A stretch of DNA of 14,124 bases. Origin: Caryophanales bacterium (GTDB lineage: Bacteria > Bacillota_I > Bacilli_A > RFN20 > CAG-826). Every line of letters begins with the position of its first letter. Position 1 is the first letter of the stretch. The notes below the pieces were generated by a model, which was not told the origin of the DNA, did not search any database, and was given only the letters and a program-made list of their open reading frames with translations. Of the stretch, positions 7,804-14,124 are shown one piece after another. The position numbers and the translations under genes were made by a program. Location: positions 1-14,124 of the forward strand of contig JALEUF010000015.1 in NCBI GenBank assembly GCA_022781015.1. The letters run 5' to 3'.

Positions 7804-8737
7804 CAGTGCAAAAGTTAGCAAGAGGGGACTAGCATTGCTTATTGATGCTTTTGTTACTATTTTTCTTGCCTTGATTATTTTTGTTACATCTAACTCGATT
7901 GTTACAAAAGCCCCATTTTACGTTGAAGTGGCATCCAAAAGAGAGAAAATCCAAGATAAATCTAGGTTATTTAGTGATGACCACATATTGATTAGCGAAT
8001 ATGTAGACTCTTTAACCATATCGAATAGGGAAAAGAATGAATACATGTCTTCACGTATTTCCTCCTTTTATGAGGATAAGGACTTCTATATCGATACTGA
8101 TCCTAATGTTGGGTATAACTCTAGAAGAAATAAGGCTAGCAACGGTTCAACCACCTTATTTATCGAAGAAGATGGGGAAATAAAAGAGAACCCATTATGT
8201 GATCCTAGCGTGATTCTTTCTTTCTATAAAGATGAAGTAAATAATTATTGCCTTAAGCAATTCTACCAATATCCAGGATATCTAGAGACGAATAAATTCT
8301 TTTTCCTAACTGGGATAATTGAAGCCTTGGCCTCATTGACTGTTTCTTATACGATTTTCTATCTAGTTTTCCCCTTAACTATATTTAGAAAAGGGAAAAA
8401 GAGCTTAGGCATGTATGTATTTAAGATTGCTCTTGTTGGAAAAGATGGACTTTCTTTAAGGAGTGGGCCTTATGTAGGCAGGTTCTTCTTTGAATATTTT
8501 GTTTTCATTATATTTGGATTTGCCTCGTTTTTAATTAGCTGGGCTATATCTTTTACGATGCTATTGACATCAAAAAGGAAGCAATCCCTTACTGATTATG
8601 TATTGAACCAATATAAAGTCGACGTCTCTAAAAATGATGTCTATATCGATTTTTATGATTACACCCATAGCAAGGAAGCATCTAAATTAGCATTGCTTGA
8701 AAATAAAGACTTCAACATTGATAACCGCAAGAGATAG
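7772..8737 (+). CDS. RDD-family membrane protein with large external loop (RDD protein 3)
   Basis: The 321-residue product overlaps RDD protein 2 by 32 nt and has its own ribosome binding site, AAGGA (7759-7763), 8 nt before the ATG. It is the most canonical of the three. R18 and D25 occur in KRGLALLIDAF, KKSLGMYVFKIALV (209-222) follows TM2, and KQSLTDYVL (270-278) follows TM4. Membrane segments lie at about 19-40, 177-204, 238-250 and 251-266. The TM1-TM2 loop is about 135 residues, the shortest of the trio, with two cysteines (143, 160) that could pair outside. No long tail follows comparable to that of RDD protein 1. The shared gene order, overlap and architecture suggest duplication of one ancestral gene and joint action, possibly as a hetero-oligomer. 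Function is not known. Confidence 0.82.
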   Translation: MEQKSLEIVYSSAKVSKRGLALLIDAFVTIFLALIIFVTSNSIVTKAPFYVEVASKREKIQDKSRLFSDDHILISEYVDSLTISNREKNEYMSSRISSFYEDKDFYIDTDPNVGYNSRRNKASNGSTTLFIEEDGEIKENPLCDPSVILSFYKDEVNNYCLKQFYQYPGYLETNKFFFLTGIIEALASLTVSYTIFYLVFPLTIFRKGKKSLGMYVFKIALVGKDGLSLRSGPYVGRFFFEYFVFIIFGFASFLISWAISFTMLLTSKRKQSLTDYVLNQYKVDVSKNDVYIDFYDYTHSKEASKLALLENKDFNIDNRKR

Positions 8738-8862
8738 TTTAGGTATTTTTTAAATCGCATATATTAATTAATTCATTGGGGGCGTTATATCGTTTATGAC
8801 ATTTTAATTACGATTTCATCGCTTTAATTAATAAACATATTAATTTATTAATTTTCCTTTAA

Positions 8863-8891
8863 TTGCTAAAGTTCTTGCCTACTTATATAAT
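8863..8891 (+). promoter_or_regulatory. Promoter of the sugar ABC transporter operon
   Basis: TTGCTA (8863-8868), 17 bp, then a perfect TATAAT (8886-8891). Transcription would start near 8898, leaving a leader of about 13 nt before the ATPase ATG at 8912. No Shine-Dalgarno sequence lies within it. The A/T-rich tract at about 8821-8862 directly upstream resembles an UP element. Confidence 0.75.
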
Positions 8892-8899
8892 TTAGGCAA
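8875..8899 (+). promoter_or_regulatory. Operator-like inverted repeat around the -10 box
   Basis: TTGCCTA (8875-8881), 11 bp, then TAGGCAA (8893-8899): perfect 7-bp arms spanning 25 bp, with TATAAT in the centre. A protein bound here would block RNA polymerase, so this is a good candidate repressor operator for the ABC operon. It stands out because it carries GC-containing arms in very AT-rich DNA. The binding protein is not encoded in the window. Confidence 0.6.
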
Positions 8900-8911
8900 C
8901 AATATAACGTT

Positions 8912-10390
8912 ATGGAAATCAAAATTAATCACTTGACTAAGACGTTCCCGGGAAACATCAAGAAGAATATCCCGGACACCACAGCCGTAAATGATCTTAA
9001 CATCCTAGTTGAAGATGGCACCCTTGTAGGTTTGCTTGGACCTTCTGGATGTGGAAAATCTACAACCCTCTATATGATTGCAGGGTTAAAAGCTCCTACC
9101 GAAGGAGAAATATGGTTTGGGGATGAAGATGTAACTCATCTTGCTGCTGAAAAGCGCGGTATCGGTTTGGTCTTCCAAAACTATGCCCTTTACCCACACA
9201 TGACTGTTTATGATAACGTCAAATTCCCTTTGACTAATCTAAATGTCATTGCCACTAAAAAGGCAAGTAAGATTCTTGCTTGCAAAAAGATTGCCGAATT
9301 AATCGAATACCATCTTGATGAAATTAACAAGATTGCCGAAGAATCTATCTATGATGGCAAGATTTCTAAATCTGCCTTTGCTAGGGGAATGGTTGCTAAA
9401 TACCATGTAGTTACTTCTATCGCGGAGAAGATTTTCCATTATGGCTTCTTTAAGCTAAAAGGAGAAGAATTGGAACAAGCTAAATTAGCTGCTTTATCAG
9501 ACTTAAATGCCTCCATTGAAAAACAAACCCAAAAATATCTCGATAAGGGTTTGACTCTTAATGACGATTACGAAGTTTTAGAAAACGGGATGCCTATTGA
9601 AGAAAAGCGTAGGTTAACAAAGGATGAAATCGATGCCTTAGTCCAAGAGACTGCTAGATTAGTCCAAATCTCCCAATATCTAGAAAGAAAGCCAGCCGAA
9701 TTAAGTGGTGGTCAACAACAACGTGTTGCCATTGCTAGGGCATTAGTAAGAAAGCCAAAGGTACTTTTATTAGACGAACCTCTTTCTAACCTCGATGCTA
9801 GACTTCGTATCCAGACTAGAGAAGAAATAAGGCGTATCCAAAGAGAAACTGGCATTACTACAGTCTTCGTCACCCATGACCAAGAAGAAGCCATGTCGAT
9901 TTCTGATAAGATCGTCGTCATGAAAGATGGCGTCAAGATGCAAGAAGATGCACCACAGGAAGTCTATAGGAATCCAAATTGCCTATTTGTTGCTAAATTC
10001 TTGGGAACTCCTCCAATCAACGTCTTTGAAGGCGAGCTAAAGGGTGGTTCCTTATATATTGGGGAAGAAAAGATTCTAACCGATAAAGTATTTAAGTCTG
10101 AAGGCGACAAGAAAGTCTATGTCGGTATCCGTCCGGAAGGATTTATCCTTGATGAGACTAAAGAAGCCAAGAAGGTTTTGACTTTGAATGTCGAAGCCAT
10201 CCAAACAATGGGTAGAGATATGTCAATTGTTGCTTCTAACCCTCATTTCCTAGGCGAATCGATAAAAGGTATCATCGATTCAGAAATCAATGTACCTTTA
10301 GGAGATAATAAAGTCGGTATCCGTCCAAGCAAGATATTTGTCTTTGATGGGGAAACCGAAAAGAGTTTCTATCTAACTGAGGCTAAATAA
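8912..10390 (+). CDS. CUT1-type sugar ABC transporter ATP-binding protein with helical-domain insert
   Basis: Hydrolyses ATP to power carbohydrate uptake; belongs to the MalK/MsmK/UgpC group. Motifs in order: Walker A GPSGCGKST (43-51), Q-loop Q89 in VFQNYALYPHMTV, signature LSGGQQQRVAIARAL (264-278), Walker B VLLLDEP (284-290), D-loop SNLDA (292-296) and H-loop H322. A C-terminal TOBE-type regulatory domain follows from about 370, with VGIRPEGF (404-411). The protein is 492 residues, against about 360-380 for most relatives. The excess is an insert of about 120 residues (roughly 112-232) between FPLTNL and RRLTKDEIDALV, in the helical subdomain that contacts the permeases. The insert is charged and predicted mostly helical. 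There is no ribosome binding site, and the leader is very short. Its stop codon overlaps the next ATG (TAATG). Substrate unknown. Confidence 0.93.
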   Translation: MEIKINHLTKTFPGNIKKNIPDTTAVNDLNILVEDGTLVGLLGPSGCGKSTTLYMIAGLKAPTEGEIWFGDEDVTHLAAEKRGIGLVFQNYALYPHMTVYDNVKFPLTNLNVIATKKASKILACKKIAELIEYHLDEINKIAEESIYDGKISKSAFARGMVAKYHVVTSIAEKIFHYGFFKLKGEELEQAKLAALSDLNASIEKQTQKYLDKGLTLNDDYEVLENGMPIEEKRRLTKDEIDALVQETARLVQISQYLERKPAELSGGQQQRVAIARALVRKPKVLLLDEPLSNLDARLRIQTREEIRRIQRETGITTVFVTHDQEEAMSISDKIVVMKDGVKMQEDAPQEVYRNPNCLFVAKFLGTPPINVFEGELKGGSLYIGEEKILTDKVFKSEGDKKVYVGIRPEGFILDETKEAKKVLTLNVEAIQTMGRDMSIVASNPHFLGESIKGIIDSEINVPLGDNKVGIRPSKIFVFDGETEKSFYLTEAK

Positions 10391-11346
10391 TGGAAAGCAA
10401 GAATAATTGGAAGGCTTGGTTATATTTGGCACCTGTCATCATCTTGATGGCGGTATTTACCTTTTATCCAATCATCAATACATTCTTTATTTCCTTCCTA
10501 AAAAACTATGATTCCTTGACTGGGGCCAATAAGGGATTTACCTTCGATAATTACATTGATATCCTTACTCCTTTTGGCAAGAATCAAACTTATTACAACG
10601 AATTCATGTTGACTGCCTTGCCAAATACATTGCTTTTGACATTCGTTACAGTTCCGATTTCCATTATCTTGTCTTTGATAATTGCAATTGGGTTAAATTC
10701 AATCAAGGTATTCAAGAAAGTATTCCAAACAATCTTCTTCATGCCTTATGTAACTAATGCGATTGCCATCGGTATGGTATTTGCAGTTATATTTGATACC
10801 CAATACGGTGTATTTAACGCAATATTTGGTGTCAAGGGATTCCCTTGGATCTATCCTAACCCAAGTGCAGCAGCAGGTACTGGATTAGTAAATTACTGGT
10901 CTGCCTTCTTTGCGATTTGTTTCTATATTGTTTGGCATTCCTTGCCATATAAGATTTTGATTTTCCTTGGAGGACTCCAAAATATCGACCAGCAATATTA
11001 TGATGCTGCTAAGATTGATGGATCTAATAAAATAAAGACATCACTTAAGATTACCGTTCCATTATTATCTCCTCAAATCCTCTATATCATGATTACTTCA
11101 TTTATCGGGGCATTTAAGGAATATAATTCAGTCATTGGTTTATTCGATCCAAAGACTGGTGGACAATTCGACAAGAGTACCGGCATGGAAAATATGACTA
11201 CTGTTGTCTATTTCATCTATAAACGTATGGGTGAATCTAAGCCAACGTTAGGTTATGCCTGCTCTGGCGCGGTTGTCTTATTCATCATTATCATGATTTT
11301 TACCGCGATTCAATTCAAGGTATCAAAGAAGAGGGTACATTACTAA
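10390..11346 (+). CDS. CUT1-type sugar ABC transporter permease, MalF/UgpA-like
   Basis: One half of the transmembrane channel. The 318-residue protein has six predicted membrane segments (about 10-34, 78-102, 112-134, 168-194, 226-243, 288-309). The cytoplasmic EAA loop, which docks onto the ATPase, reads DAAKIDG (205-211) with the conserved proline at 224 (VPLLSP). The gene begins inside the ATPase stop codon (shared A at 10390), with the ribosome binding site GAGG (10379-10382), so translation is coupled. The N-terminal WLYLAPVIILMAVFTFYPII is typical of the family. It should pair with the ATPase and the second permease just downstream. Nothing in the sequence fixes the transported sugar. 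Confidence 0.93.
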   Translation: MESKNNWKAWLYLAPVIILMAVFTFYPIINTFFISFLKNYDSLTGANKGFTFDNYIDILTPFGKNQTYYNEFMLTALPNTLLLTFVTVPISIILSLIIAIGLNSIKVFKKVFQTIFFMPYVTNAIAIGMVFAVIFDTQYGVFNAIFGVKGFPWIYPNPSAAAGTGLVNYWSAFFAICFYIVWHSLPYKILIFLGGLQNIDQQYYDAAKIDGSNKIKTSLKITVPLLSPQILYIMITSFIGAFKEYNSVIGLFDPKTGGQFDKSTGMENMTTVVYFIYKRMGESKPTLGYACSGAVVLFIIIMIFTAIQFKVSKKRVHY

Positions 11347-11347
11347 T

Positions 11348-12292
11348 ATGGAAAACAATGCATACGAAAATTCATATTCAAGCTTGACCCTCGTCCTTAA
11401 AGATGATGGCCAATCTGTCAAACAAAAAGCCAAGATGACCAAAATTGGTAACATCATTGGCCTAGTTCTTATCTATATCTTCCTTGCAGCTTTTGCAGTC
11501 CTTATGATCTTCCCATTCTACTGGATGATTATCACTTCCTTAAAAAGTGGCTTGGAAATCAAAAAGGAAATCCCAACTTTCTGGCCTCAAATAGTAAGGT
11601 GGGATAACTATTCCCAAGCTTTTGCTAGATTAGATTTCTTAACGATATTGAAGAATACCCTTATTGTTGGTGTCTTCTCTACCTTAGGAACATTATTTAC
11701 AACTATATTTGCCGCTTTTGCCTTTGCTAGACTTGAATTCAAGGGCAAGGAAGCTATCTTCTCCATTTTGTTAGCTACGATGATGATTCCTGGTGAAATG
11801 ATGGTTGTATCTAACTATGTATCTGTTTCTTTATTAGGTATGACTGGTGGCACTAATGCTCTTGGGGCATATGCTGCCATGATCCTTCCGTTTATGATTT
11901 CTGTCTTCTATATATATTTATTAAGGCAGAACTTCAAGCAGATTCCTAACGAGCTTTATCTAGCTGCTAAAGTTGATGGTAAATCGGACTGGCAATTCCT
12001 TTGGAAAGTAATGGTTCCACTTGCAATGCCAACCTTAACGACAATTACCATCCTTAAATTAATGGGTAGCTGGAATGCTTATGTCTGGCCAAAACTCATT
12101 GTTGATGGTCATAAGGAATTATATCTAGTCACTGTCGGCTTAAGAGAAACCTTCTCAACAGCTGCCAATATCGATGACTATGGTATCCAGATGGCTGCGA
12201 CTGTAGTAGTTACTGTTCCATTGCTACTAGTCTTCATCTTCTGCAGAAAATATATTATGCGCGGAGTTAGCCGTGCAGGTATAAAGGGTTAG
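11348..12292 (+). CDS. CUT1-type sugar ABC transporter permease, MalG/UgpE-like
   Basis: The second channel subunit. The 314-residue protein has six predicted membrane segments (about 36-63, 103-126, 134-154, 170-193, 227-245, 282-299). Its EAA loop is ELYLAAKVDG (202-211) with proline 224 (VPLAMP). The C-terminus RGVSRAGIKG matches the end typical of MalG-type permeases (GLTAGAVKG). It starts 1 nt after the previous stop codon, with GAGGG (11331-11335) 12 nt upstream. The N-terminus is about 30 residues longer than usual before TM1, polar and cytoplasmic. It forms a heterodimer with the preceding permease; the neighbouring ATPase and binding protein complete the importer. Confidence 0.93.
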   Translation: MENNAYENSYSSLTLVLKDDGQSVKQKAKMTKIGNIIGLVLIYIFLAAFAVLMIFPFYWMIITSLKSGLEIKKEIPTFWPQIVRWDNYSQAFARLDFLTILKNTLIVGVFSTLGTLFTTIFAAFAFARLEFKGKEAIFSILLATMMIPGEMMVVSNYVSVSLLGMTGGTNALGAYAAMILPFMISVFYIYLLRQNFKQIPNELYLAAKVDGKSDWQFLWKVMVPLAMPTLTTITILKLMGSWNAYVWPKLIVDGHKELYLVTVGLRETFSTAANIDDYGIQMAATVVVTVPLLLVFIFCRKYIMRGVSRAGIKG

Positions 12293-12331
12293 TCGCCTGA
12301 CCTCGATAAATAGGTGAGAAAGGAAATTTCT

Positions 12332-13849
12332 ATGAAAAAAGTATCATTAAAAACATTATTCTTAAGTGGTTCTGCCTTATTGACTATGGCCCTAACTTCC
12401 TGCCGTACAAATACTGGTGGTGCCGAAGATCAAGTTTTACCAACTGATGATCCAACTAGCGAGATAACAATCAAGTTCTGGCACTGCTTAGGACATGAAA
12501 AGACCAAGAATCTTCAAATAGTTGCAAATAAATTCAATGAAAAATATGCCGGCAAATACAAGATTGACCTTGTTAAGCTTGCTGGTGGCTATGATGATTT
12601 GGCCGATTCCATCAAGACCAAGACAAAAGCTGGAGAAATCCCAGCCTTGGCCATGGGCTATCCTGACTCTTTTGCCACCTATATGACAAATGATGTCAAT
12701 AATTCCGCTCTTTATAAGCTAGACAACTTCATCAATGATCCAGAATATGGATATACAGAAGCTGAATTAGCGGACTTTGTCCCTGGCTTTATGGAAGAAG
12801 GAAAGAACTACCAATTCGAGGGAACTTGGTCCATGCCAATGTATAAGTCTACCGAAATCATGTATTACAATGCCTCTTACATGGCTGGTGCCAACCCACA
12901 AAACGACAAGAAATTCGATAAGAATAGCGAATTCATCAACCTTTCCAATGCCGCTAACGACCCTCTTGCTACCGATGAGCAACTAGAAGCGCTTACCACC
13001 TGGGTAAAGGCTAACGAAGGCTATACGTATAATGTCCCAGAAACCTGGAACGAAATGTTTGCAACAGCCAGGCAAATAAAAACTGATATGGCTGCCCAAG
13101 GGCTAGAAGGACAAGAATTCTATCCTGTCGGGTATGACTCCGATGCCAACATGTTCATCTCCCAATTCGCCCAAAGGGGAATCGACTATACTGCAGTAGG
13201 GGATTCAAGCGACCCATCTACCCAATATCTATTCAATAACGACCAAGCCAAGGCCTTACTTACCGAAGTCGTTGGATATGTTAGGGACAAATTGCTGATT
13301 ACCAAGAATTCCCTTGGTGGCTCTAAATACACAAACGAATACTTCAATAACCTAAAGTCTGCCATGAGCATTGGCTCTACTGGTGGATCTAGCTTTAACG
13401 TATCCGCTAACTTCAGGGTCAAGCTTGCCCCAGTACCATATGCTGATGGCAAGCAACCAAAATACATCCAACAAGGCCCATCAATCTGCTTCTTCAATAA
13501 CGATGACCCATACATCCATAAGGGTGCCTGGCTATTCTATAAGTTATTAGCAGATCCAACATATAATGCCGAACTGGCTTTGGAAAACTCCTATGACCCT
13601 GTCAGGCAATCTTCCTTTGAAACAGATTCCTATAAAGAATGGATTGCAAAGCATGATGCAGATTTGAAATTCGACATTCCATACCACACCAAGGACTTAA
13701 GGGATAAGTACATGGTTTCCCCAGTATTCGTCGGTTCTGATACTGCTAGGAGCGAAATGGAAAAACTTGTCGGTAAGGTAGTCAATTCCAACTATTCAAT
13801 CGATGAAGCCTTAAAGACTGCTTATGATGCCTGCTCCGCTGGCTATTAA
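12332..13849 (+). CDS. Extracellular solute-binding lipoprotein, family 1 (sugar)
   Basis: Binds the transported sugar outside the cell and passes it to the permeases. The ATG at 12332 has the ribosome binding site AAAGGA (12319-12324) and starts a clean lipoprotein signal, MKKVSLKTLFL...LTSC, with lipid-attached C24. An upstream GTG (12314) would add six residues and has no better signal. Family features: ITIKFWHCLG (45-54) as the first strand, YKSTEIMYYNASYM (171-184), VPETWNEMFATARQIK (235-250), the C-terminal hinge APVPYADGK (366-374) and HKGAWLFYKLLADP (396-409). At 505 residues it is longer than the usual 410-450. Much of the excess is a polar segment at about 185-234, between two blocks that normally lie close together. 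It lies 39 nt after the permease gene. Codon use resembles that of highly expressed genes. Confidence 0.92.
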   Translation: MKKVSLKTLFLSGSALLTMALTSCRTNTGGAEDQVLPTDDPTSEITIKFWHCLGHEKTKNLQIVANKFNEKYAGKYKIDLVKLAGGYDDLADSIKTKTKAGEIPALAMGYPDSFATYMTNDVNNSALYKLDNFINDPEYGYTEAELADFVPGFMEEGKNYQFEGTWSMPMYKSTEIMYYNASYMAGANPQNDKKFDKNSEFINLSNAANDPLATDEQLEALTTWVKANEGYTYNVPETWNEMFATARQIKTDMAAQGLEGQEFYPVGYDSDANMFISQFAQRGIDYTAVGDSSDPSTQYLFNNDQAKALLTEVVGYVRDKLLITKNSLGGSKYTNEYFNNLKSAMSIGSTGGSSFNVSANFRVKLAPVPYADGKQPKYIQQGPSICFFNNDDPYIHKGAWLFYKLLADPTYNAELALENSYDPVRQSSFETDSYKEWIAKHDADLKFDIPYHTKDLRDKYMVSPVFVGSDTARSEMEKLVGKVVNSNYSIDEALKTAYDACSAGY

Positions 13850-13868
13850 TATTAGGAGACTAGATATT

Positions 13869-14124
13869 ATGAAAAAGAGAAACATAGTATTCATCTTATC
13901 CGCAGGCTTTATGCTTGCTAGCTGCGAAAATAAGGCGCCTACTACCCCAGTAACATATTTTGATTCGACTGCCGAATCAATTTATGGAAAGATTTCTGAT
14001 TTTTCCAAAGAGAATAAAGATCTTAAAGTAGGGGATGAACTTACTTTCAATGTCAAGGCTAATCAAGATTTCTTTGTTGAATCTGTTACAAATAACGGTA
14101 AAGCCGCAACTTTAGTCAATTCTA
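13869..14124 (+). CDS. Small lipoprotein, 5' part (runs off the window)
   Basis: The frame is open from ATG 13869 to the window end (85 residues seen). AGGAG (13854-13858) lies 10 nt upstream. The N-terminus is a lipoprotein signal, MKKRNIVFILSAGFMLASC, with a lipobox LASC and lipid-attached C19. After a Pro/Thr linker comes a stretch around residues 52-85 (KVGDELTFNVKANQDFFVES) that resembles the small beta repeats of surface proteins, in which an N-G-K turn follows V-x-S-V. That comparison is by eye. It starts 19 nt after the binding-protein gene, so it is probably the next gene of the same operon. It may be an accessory surface or carbohydrate-binding protein; function unknown. Confidence 0.8.
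   Translation, partial: MKKRNIVFILSAGFMLASCENKAPTTPVTYFDSTAESIYGKISDFSKENKDLKVGDELTFNVKANQDFFVESVTNNGKAATLVNS

Larger units (their letters stand above)
8783..8909 (+). repeat. Distant inverted repeat CGTTATAT ... ATATAACG flanking the ABC control region
   Basis: CGTTATAT (8783-8790) is exactly complementary to ATATAACG (8902-8909), with 111 bp between. The second copy is part of the 10-bp palindrome ATAACGTTAT (8904-8913) that covers the start of the ATPase gene. Between the copies the DNA is very A/T rich, with repeated TTAATT (starting at 8804, 8824, 8840, 8848 and 8859). This could be a pair of regulator sites with an UP-element-like tract, but 8-bp matches in AT-rich DNA arise easily by chance. 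Confidence 0.3.

Noticed and set aside
8738..8760. Terminator after the third RDD gene (T-run at about 8745-8751)
   Set aside because: The T-run has no stable stem in front of it. Read-through into the ABC control region is possible.
8738..8911. Catabolite-repression (cre) site before the sugar transporter
   Set aside because: No stretch matches the TGWAARCGYTWWCA-type consensus well enough. The palindrome at the -10 box is a better candidate for control.
12293..12331. Terminator or hairpin between the second permease and the binding-protein gene
   Set aside because: Only a 4-bp ACCT/AGGT pairing is present and no T-run follows, so it is too weak to call.
1..14124. Mobile elements, CRISPR arrays, tRNA/rRNA genes
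   Set aside because: No transposase, integrase, regularly spaced repeat or tRNA-like fold was seen on either strand, and gene content is conserved housekeeping plus transport.

Overview
This window looks like chromosome from an uncultured, AT-rich, low-GC Gram-positive bacterium (Bacillota, probably Bacilli in the Erysipelotrichia/RF39/Acholeplasma neighbourhood). The placement is inference. It rests on the AT-rich sequence, the Bacillota-type extended ribosomal protein S12 (139 residues), strong AGGAGG-type ribosome binding sites inside operons, lipoproteins with standard lipoboxes, and the use of TGA as a stop (end of tuf). That stop argues against the Mycoplasma/Spiroplasma code. All genes lie on the + strand.

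Layout. (1) 1-750: the C-terminal part of an M6-like zinc metalloprotease whose start lies outside the window. (2) 773-5246: the classical str operon rpsL-rpsG-fusA-tuf. It has a strong promoter, a terminator-like hairpin in its leader, a possible extra promoter and two hairpins between fusA and tuf, and a clear intrinsic terminator after tuf. (3) 5281-8737: three overlapping genes for RDD-family membrane proteins, each with a very large extracytoplasmic loop between TM1 and TM2. The middle one has lost most of the RDD consensus. No function can be assigned. (4) 8738-8911: an AT-rich control region with a near-consensus promoter whose -10 box sits inside an inverted repeat. (5) 8912-13849: a carbohydrate-type (CUT1) ABC importer consisting of an ATPase, two permeases and a lipoprotein solute-binding protein. 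The ATPase carries an insert of about 120 residues in its helical domain. (6) 13869-14124: the start of another small lipoprotein, cut off by the window end.

How it fits together. The str operon is translation machinery: two 30S proteins and two elongation-factor GTPases. The ABC genes form one transport unit. The binding protein captures a sugar outside, the two permeases form the pore, and the ATPase drives uptake. The operon is probably controlled by a repressor at the -10 palindrome. No glycosidase or regulator in the window reveals the sugar. The RDD trio is the least understood block. Its tight overlaps and shared architecture suggest three products made together, perhaps one membrane complex. 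No RNA genes, CRISPR arrays or mobile elements were seen.
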